Made by a program: the position numbers and the translations under genes. Of a stretch of DNA of 64,000 nucleotides, positions 56,922 through 64,000 are shown piece by piece. The stretch's first letter is position 1. The number at the start of each line of letters is the position of its first letter. Source of the DNA: Linum tenue (Eukaryota; Streptophyta; Magnoliopsida; Malpighiales; Linaceae); assembly GCA_946122785.1 (NCBI GenBank), contig CAMGYJ010000009.1, positions 11,314,937-11,378,936 of the forward strand, written 5' to 3'. Under the pieces are notes generated by a model that did not search any database, had not been told where the DNA came from, and was given only the letters and a program-made list of their open reading frames with translations.

Positions 56922-58654
56922 GGTACAGTGAAAGAAAAGAGAAGGGAGAGAGATGAAAAGTTTTGAACTTTGCTTTTGGTTATGCAAAGTGCGAGGATCT
57001 AAAGGCTGGAGGAGGAGAAAGGGGTGAGTATATATACATATATGTGGGAAGCTGATATGATGATGATGATGATGATTTTGGTTTCCCTTGTTTTCTCCTC
57101 AAGCTTTTTGTTTGGTTTTAGCTTGAAAACAAGTTGGGGAGGAAGCGGGGTGGAAAGCTTCTATGGACTATTCTTTGTCATATGAACTTCCATTTGGATC
57201 TGTGTTTTGCTCTCACTCACTCTCTCTGATTTTTTTTTTCCCCTACTTTGTTTGGACTCCACCAAGAACAGACAAGGTTTGGAACTCTTTTGGGTTTTGG
57301 AATTGGTTCGGTGTCAACGCAAACAAGAAAGGGTAGAGAGAAAAAAAAACACTTCTTTTTTTTAAAAGAGAAGAGAGAGTGAGAGAGGGAAGCTGTAGAA
57401 CTGAGAAAAGAAACCCAGAAATGAAGTAGCAAGCTAGACCAACTTGCTCTCTCTTCTCTCAACACATGAAGAGGCAAAGAAAAAAAGGGGAGGAAGAAAT
57501 GATAATAAGGGCTCTTTCTCTCAGCCACACAAACAATGAAACTGTAACAGGAAAAGGGAGGAGAAGAGATGGAGATGTGCGATATGTGGAGAGATATCTC
57601 TTCTCCTCTTTGTGATTCTTAATGGGTTTTTGTCCCAAGTGAAAGGGAAAAAGATAAGAATAATTGGTGGAAAAAAGAGTAATATTGAAATTTTGAGTGC
57701 TTAATGGGAGAAAAAATAAAAGAAGACGGTGAGGATGGATGATGGCGGGGAAGCCTACGGCTGAAATACTGACGTAGCACTTTCTGTCTTTTCTCTTGTT
57801 ATCCTAATTCCCTCAAACCCCCTGGAATTAATTAAAAAAAAACACAATTCATCAAAATTGTTTCTTTTATTTCATGAAGGTTGTTGTTATGGTAGAGATG
57901 ATTTAGTTTTTTCGTTTGTTAAATTGTGAACTATATAGGTATAAAATTATACATATATTAATGAATTTAATGTATCGTAAACCATAATATTTGGATACTA
58001 ATATATGTGATTTTGTTTTTAATAATTTTAAATAAAGTATATTTTAATTAAGTTGTGACTTGTACTCTTCCTTTTCAATGCAACAAAAATAAAAATCAGC
58101 AAAAAATTGAGATTGTACTATCATTTATTTTGAATATTTGTTATTGTCGCATAAAAAATTAATATAATGTGTGTGTATACATTTTTAAAATGATGTACTT
58201 TAAAAAATCAAACACTATAACAATCTCAATAAAATAATCGAAGAAACCCAAAAAAAATCCTCGATTCAATTTTTTTTTTTTTGAATATATCATTGTTAGT
58301 CGGTAAAGCTTTAAATTTTAATTTCATGTAACGAAAAGATAGGAGTGTTTGCTACAAATATTTTACAAAATATATTAACTATATAGAATTTAGTCGATAT
58401 TGGACTCTATTTATCTAAGTGATTTTATTCTCGTTAGGTCTTTGAGCGATTGGATAAGTCAGAAGTGAACATTTCCACATTGATATTCATTCGACGAGCG
58501 AGTCATAAAAAATACAAACTAACAAAACAATTTATGAATGTGTGTATTGTGATCAAAGCTTTAGTGGATAGGTTTCAAATGAGAGAAATCTCACATATAT
58601 AATAGGCAGGAAACATATAGAAGAATATATCAATGGCATGGAAAAGGTAACATT
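56922..58654. other. IDD upstream region and intergenic sequence
   Basis: The leader side carries a (GAT)n run (ATGATGATGATGATGATG near 57060) and GA/CT-rich patches to about 57600, a common look for developmental gene promoters in plants. The rest is AT-rich, with no gene. Confidence 0.45.
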
Positions 58655-58905
58655 TATTTATTGAGAGAGATCCATGTATGATACTTAAATCACTTCCTAA
58701 CACTCCTACTCAAACGAAAACCAATCCATGGGCTAGAAGTTTGCACAGACTCACCATACCAAGTGCTTTAAAGACAACGATTAATATTGGGGATCGTGAG
58801 GACTTGAATACGTGACCTCAATGACAAACCAGTTCTAATACCATGTAGAAAGAATCAGTTGGTCTCAATAACTCAAATTATTGAGAGAGATCCATGTATG
58901 TTATT
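58655..58905 (-). repeat. Decayed copia/TRIM-like LTR ends, two copies
   Basis: TTATTGAGAGAGATCCATGTAT occurs at about 58658 and again at 58878, each time followed by CACTTCCTAACA. Between them, GAATACGTGACCTCAATG and CTAATACCATGT are the reverse complement of the primer-site neighbourhood (ACATGGTATTAG) seen at 28405. The arrangement fits a small element with two short terminal repeats about 220 bp apart, that is, a TRIM-like remnant. Confidence 0.55.
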
Positions 58906-60334
58906 TAACCACTTCCTAACAAACATCACCAAGTAAACATATACTTGAGAAGTCATCCAAATTGTCAGACTTATGAGTAATGGAGTTTTGCATCTTAAAC
59001 ACTTTAGATTGTCGATGAAAAGTTTAGGTGATAAGATGTTGGAAAATTCTACCTGCACTATTTATTCGACTCGAGGGACACTAATTAAGTCTTACTTTAC
59101 TATTAAGGAGTAAAACACACGAGATCGTTTATCTTTGATTAAATCATATCCGTGAGACATACAAGCTTGCAAGATCAATCAAACTTGAAATGATGATCCT
59201 CATGAAACTATTGTTTGAGAATCCTACACAAAACCTTTCTTTGGTGGGAAAATCGGACTTTTGCCCTCCTTGAATCAAATCCCAAAAGCTTAAAAAAAAC
59301 AAAAGGCAACACAGACTGTCTTCACCTTTAGTTTTTTCCTCCATTTTTTTCAAAGGGAAAGTGAAGAGATTGAGCAGCCAGCACCAATTTGTTTTTTGGG
59401 TTGTAGTGTATCGATGAGCCGTGAGTGTGCGACAGAGACAGCAGGCAAAAGAACAATAATAATAATAAAGACATGGTTTTGGTTTCATGGAGAAACGTAA
59501 AAACTAATGAAAAAGTTATGATTTGCATAGTAGTTGACTCGATCCCTTTTACCCAACTAACTTTCACAACATTTTTTACGGTCCCATGATTGATCAATTG
59601 ATTGAAATCCCCACGACAAGAGTTCTTTTTTACTGAGATCACTCATGGCTTAAAGATAAAAAGGTTTCCTTTATCATAAACTTACTGTATGCATGTCTCA
59701 GTGTGCATTGCATTAGCCTAGCTATAGCTTGTGTGTTGTTCAAGAAAGGAAAACCCTAGCTAGCTATATATTGTGGGCTATAAAGTTTGAGTAGGGAGCT
59801 AGATTGGTTGACTATAAGTGAGTGAGAATACATGTTCCCGGTGCATACTCGAATCGCGTTACTAATATCGGATTAAGGTAAGAACAATTTCGACCGAATA
59901 CAAGACGTGTATATACGAAATTGGGAAAATAAGTTGTCGAGAACTGAATGACGAGTTTATGTGTCCCTAATTCGTTCAAATGCATAACCATCAGAAACTT
60001 TACTTATGTTTAGGTTTTAGAGCTATGAGATAGATATGACACATGAACAACCACGTAAGAATGATAAAGATCATTTTACATACAAAACTAATCATGTATA
60101 GTTGACTAATTAGTATATATATGATGATGGCTCTCAGTCTCCTCATGAATCATGATGACACAATAACAACATTTTGAATTGATTTGTGATTCATGTCCAA
60201 ATTAAACTACTACGTACTGTTGCTATTGTCATCTGGACGGCGATGGTGATGATGATGATAATAACTTTCCATGCACACTAACAAGGTCAAATGTACGTAC
60301 GTGGGAGTGGTTAACAAAAAACATGTTATTAGGG
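58906..60334. other. AT-rich intergenic stretch
   Basis: Only short unrecognised ORFs (for example minus 59642-59328). No element ends seen. Confidence 0.4.
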
Positions 60335-60960
60335 TTGCAAATGAGTCGAGTCGAGTTGAGATTTGACTTAATTTGAGTTTAACTCGCTAAAAAACTAGTC
60401 ACGTTCGAGCTCGACTTGTTTACTAAAATATCAAGCAAATTGTGTTTGACTTGAGCTCGATTCATCAATTAGATTCCAATATCGGCTCGAGTTAAGGTAT
60501 CATATAATTTAATTTAGTTTATAATTTTTAATTATTTATATTGTGTTATTTAATATTAATTAGTATCTGAGCAATCTATGATACATAATTTCTCTTATAA
60601 ATTATAAATGAGACATATTTGATCACATGCTCAAATTCTTAAACATCATATGTGATGATATATATATATAATCTAACAAACCTATTAATTATCAACAATC
60701 CATGATATAAGCTATTAATCGATCTCGTCATAAGCTGCAAGTTGAGGTGACTAGCTCTAGCCATACTGTTGAGTCACCTTATAGCTCAAAATGAACCAGC
60801 TCAGAAGTTGAGCTCAACCAACCACCGTAACGAGCAGCCGCCCGAGTAAGGTTTAGTTTAAACTCAACTCAATAGTAACCGAATCAAGCATCGAACGAGT
60901 TTTTCCCGAACTGAACGTCGAGCCGCGTGAGCAGAACAGTTCGGTCAATTTGGAGTCCTA
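60335..60960. mobile_element. hAT-like MITE with GTCGAG-rich ends
   Basis: It starts TAGGGTTGCAAATGAGTCGAG and has GAGTTGAG/CTCGACTT phrases near the left and AACTCAACTC, CCGAACTGAACGTCGAGCC near the right, so the ends are loosely complementary. The right end GAGTCCTAG fits the left only in part, and no 8-bp duplication was found. TAGGGTTGCAAA-type termini are common among plant hAT MITEs. Confidence 0.5.
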
Positions 60961-62835
60961 GTTGGGTATAACCTAGCAAAACAATAATCCACATTAATTA
61001 TCTACACATGCATATACAATATAGCTCATGAAACTCTTGATTATGTATGGACTATAGTGACTTGGGATTCGATCGGTTGGTCCAAGAAAGTTAGCTAGCT
61101 AGTAAGAGCAGTAGTGTACCGTTTTCCATTTTTTAACCAAGGAGAAAGTGAAAGTGAGGTTAGGTAGGTGATTAGTTATGCTTCATAGGCTGTTTTACTA
61201 AAAGGTTAAGCCTATAATTAAGTGATTAGTGAGTTGTTCTTTAACCCAAATAATTATAGCATGGATATATATATGACATATATAATTAAGTGTGAGACCA
61301 ATGTTTTGTAATGTGTGATGAGAGGTGCATTGACTGTTAGTTGAAGTTGAGTCAACTATGTAAGCTAGCTAGCTATATAGTTAGCTGCTCTCTTCTTGAT
61401 ATATTCTCTTCTTTTTAAAGATGAGATATGTGTGTATTGGTGGTGGTGGAAAGCTTTACTAACCCACTTTTGTTTTTGCCAACAACCAAGAAGTAGGGTT
61501 TTTTTTTTGGGGTCACCACCTCCCTTTTCACCATTTCTTCCTTTTTTGAAGCATTTCACTTTAAATGTGAATTTTTTTTATGTCTAACATAGCCCTCAAA
61601 TTTTGTTGTTTCTGTGATTTCGTATCATAGAAACTCATTTTTAGTATTCTCTGAATTTATTTCTTGACATTTTATATAACTACAATTAACTTCTATACGT
61701 TTGTGTACATTGAAATTTGTATATAGAGACTTTGATCGTTGTTGTTTGTGTAGTGATAGATTCCTTGGCCAATACGAAGTTTCTGATGTGTGGAGTAATA
61801 AATTCCTTGGTGAATACAAGGTTTTTGATGAGTGATACAGACCTTACACATATGCTTAAAGGTTATTCAAAAGTTTGATTGAGGTCTCTTAAGTGGAATG
61901 TCCATATAGTACTCGAGATTCGTATTTATAGTTTTGAGCCAAAGGAGCGCTAACTTTCCATTGAGCATAGTCATTTGAACGCCGCCGGTATGATGAACCC
62001 GGAATATCGTTGCGAAGAGTACTTCTCTTCCATTTCGTGAGAGTGACTGACCTCTCTCAATCTCAAGGATAACGAGGAACAAAAGCTACGCCGACAAATA
62101 ATAGGTTAAACCCATATTGCTACTAGTTAATTAGCCAATAATGATAATCATCTACAACTATGAAGATGAACCAAAGAATGATGAGAAGCAATCAATCACC
62201 AACCACAAAACAAAAATTCACATGCAAACAAAGTAAAGCATAGCGAATACATTTAAGTTGGAGCTAAACCACTATGGCAAATTGTTAGGAAACATGGTTA
62301 TTTAATAATGGTTAATTAGGGTTCTACATCATGTTCCTATTAAATTCATGTTTTCGATGAGGTTCTTGTTATGGGCTCCCTCTTATATAAAAAAAAAAAT
62401 ATTAGGCAGATAGTCGTGGGGATCGTTCTTTATGCAATTTATTATTTGCTTTGAATTGGGAAAAGGGAGGGAAATGGTGGGGAATTTAAAAAATTGCAAT
62501 ACTTTTGTCTTGTTCTTGTTTTAATTCTTTCAATGATTTGGGGTTTTGAAAATGGGATCTCCGTCAACCCCACACACACATTACACATATTAATTAATTA
62601 ATTAATTAACTAATAAACATATATAAAAGGGCCTGACATGGTTGAAAAAGAAAGTTTCACATGTACACCAGCCATAATCATCTTTCACTTGAGAGATTTC
62701 TATGGGAATCCAAGAACACATCATATTGAAATCATTGTTCCTTTGATCTCCTTTCCATGTGTTTTGCTCTAATTACTTTATTTGAGTTTTTTTAAAAGAT
62801 TAATCATGATATAATCATCAATTCTATATATGTTC
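60961..62835. other. AT-rich intergenic stretch
   Basis: No gene. AGCTAGCTAG-type words near 61090 and 61360 and a (TTAA)n run near 62590 are simple repeats. It ends at the second Pack-MULE. Confidence 0.4.
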
Positions 62836-64000
62836 GGGTTAATTGCAGGGTTGGTCACTATGATTATAAAAAACGTTCATGTTTGGTCACTAAAAATATT
62901 TAAATCCATTCGTGGTCACTAAAATTAGTTAAGTAATTCAAGTTTGGTCACTCTCCGTCCAATTCCGTTAACTTTTGCTTACGTGGCAGTCAACTCTTAT
63001 AATTGACCGTTAAATGTGCCACGTGGCAATTAAAAAATTAATAAAAAAATAAATTTTATTATTTTAAATTTCCACCTCACTATTACAACTATTAAAAATA
63101 AAAAAATAAAAAAATTATTTTAGTTCTCGACGCCGTCCCCTGCCGATGAAAATGAACAAGCTCCCTCCCCTCCTATTCAAGCTTCGTTCTTCAATGACCC
63201 AAAACGTGGTCGTCGGGTAACTGGAGCGAGAACCTGCCAATTCGACGCCTGCAGGATCATCGTCCCATCCGGATCGACAGAAGTAGGAGGAGCAACCAAA
63301 TTTTTTGTACGCTTCTTTTCCTGTTTCCGAAACAATCACCTTCATCTTCTCGAACCCTGCCTTCTCCAGCGCGGCGTAGGCCGCATCCACCTGGGCGTCG
63401 AACATATTGTCGTAGTGGAGATTCGTCTTCGCGTCGAAGATCCCCGAATTGGGCTGGAAAATTGCGTAATTGAGGTCGATGTGCTCTGGATCGCTCTTGT
63501 AGGCTAAGTATGGGTACGCGTTGATGTAGAATGGGGATCCAATTTGGGAGAAGAATTGGAGCAATGGAACCATGTACACCGCGATGTCGGGTGGGAATAT
63601 GCAGGCGGAAGGAGGAAACGAATTGGCGAAGACGGCTTCGGAATTAGGGCTTGAGAGCTCGATCTTCTTGTGGAGATTGAGGCGTTGGAGGGCGGCGTAG
63701 ACGTTTTTGACGGAAGGGAGTAAGGCTTCCCAGATCTCGATGTCCGTGCCGCCAAGGATTTCGTTTCCGACGGCGATTCCCACGATTTTGGTTCCGGGGA
63801 GGTAAGGCTCGACGTTTTCTTTGATCCAGTTCATGGCGCGGTCCTCGCCGAGGCTGATGTCTTTGAGGAATTCGTTTCCCAGGCCGACGATTAGCTCGAG
63901 GCCGGTGTTAGCATATCTGGAGATTTAGAACATATCTAAAGAAGTGGTTTGAGTTATATTTTTAGTTTGGGGTTTCTCTGCGAGACGGAAAGAGTTATCT
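62836..64000. mobile_element. Second Pack-MULE of the same family, cut by the window edge
   Basis: It starts GGGTTAATTGCAGGGTTGG and follows the TIR of the element at 38574-39815 for about 270 bp (ACGTTCATGTTTGGTCACT, CACTCTCCGTCCAA, ACGTGGCAGTCAACTCT, CGTGGCAATTAAAA). It also shares the AT-rich inner border (TTTCCACCTCACTATTACAA) with the right side of that element read backwards. A GH17 gene fragment follows at once. The other TIR lies beyond 64000. TATATGTTC (62827-62835) is the expected left target duplication. Confidence 0.88.
63115..63916 (-). pseudogene. Captured glucan endo-1,3-beta-glucosidase (GH17) fragment
   Basis: Minus strand, one open frame from a possible acceptor at 63917-63918 (TCTCCAG then ATATGC): YANTGLELIVGLGNEFLKDI, then VGIAVGNEILGG with the acid/base Glu, PFYINAYPYLAY, YDNMFDAQVDAAYAALEKAG and VIVSETG with the nucleophile Glu. 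After VSETG the usual GWPS... pattern is lost (KEAYKKFGCSSYFCRSGWDD), and the last 40 residues are not GH17, ending in element sequence. GH17 enzymes hydrolyse beta-1,3-glucan (callose, fungal wall) outside the cell. Both catalytic residues remain, but the signal peptide and C-terminal barrel strands are missing, so an active enzyme is unlikely. The direction points out of the TIR, toward the window edge. Confidence 0.88.

Overview
The window is nuclear DNA from a flowering plant, most likely a eudicot. It is AT-rich, genes have short introns, and it holds plant-only transcription factors plus many plant transposon types. I cannot name the species.

Five host genes look intact. A CONSTANS-like gene with two B-boxes and a CCT domain lies at 20801-19071 (-). 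A LATERAL ORGAN BOUNDARIES domain gene is at 42634-41816 (-). Mediator subunit MED9, in five exons, is at 46032-44840 (-). A conserved 61-residue small protein with a 5'-UTR intron is at 48196-48381 (+). An INDETERMINATE DOMAIN zinc-finger gene, in three exons, is at 56921-54728 (-). All three transcription factors belong to developmental or flowering families. They are not an operon, and nothing shows that they act together.

The rest is a mosaic of mobile elements and broken genes. Bases 1-11,000 carry a Ulp1-like peptidase gene whose predicted nucleophile Cys reads Gly, a 5'-truncated gene fragment on the other strand, a FAR1/MULE-transposase gene with two frameshifts, a ROP GTPase pseudogene with one exon duplicated, and an F-box pseudogene broken by a 40-bp tandem duplication. 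Bases 11,000-19,000 hold tandem duplications, a foldback MITE, LTR-like sequence and a LINE fragment. Bases 22,000-38,000 are dense in elements: hAT-type MITEs (one with a perfect 8-bp TSD), an LTR-element leader containing a 99-bp minisatellite, a region peppered with GGTCGACC, a 951-bp near-perfect hairpin element, and a tRNA-derived SINE with an 18-bp TSD.

The most interesting result is a Pack-MULE at 38574-39815. It has about 228-bp TIRs and a perfect 9-bp TSD, and it joins an F-box gene start to the first LRR exon of a receptor-like kinase. A second member of the same family begins at 62836 and carries a glucan endo-1,3-beta-glucosidase (GH17) fragment that runs off the window. One element family has therefore picked up at least three different host genes within 25 kb.
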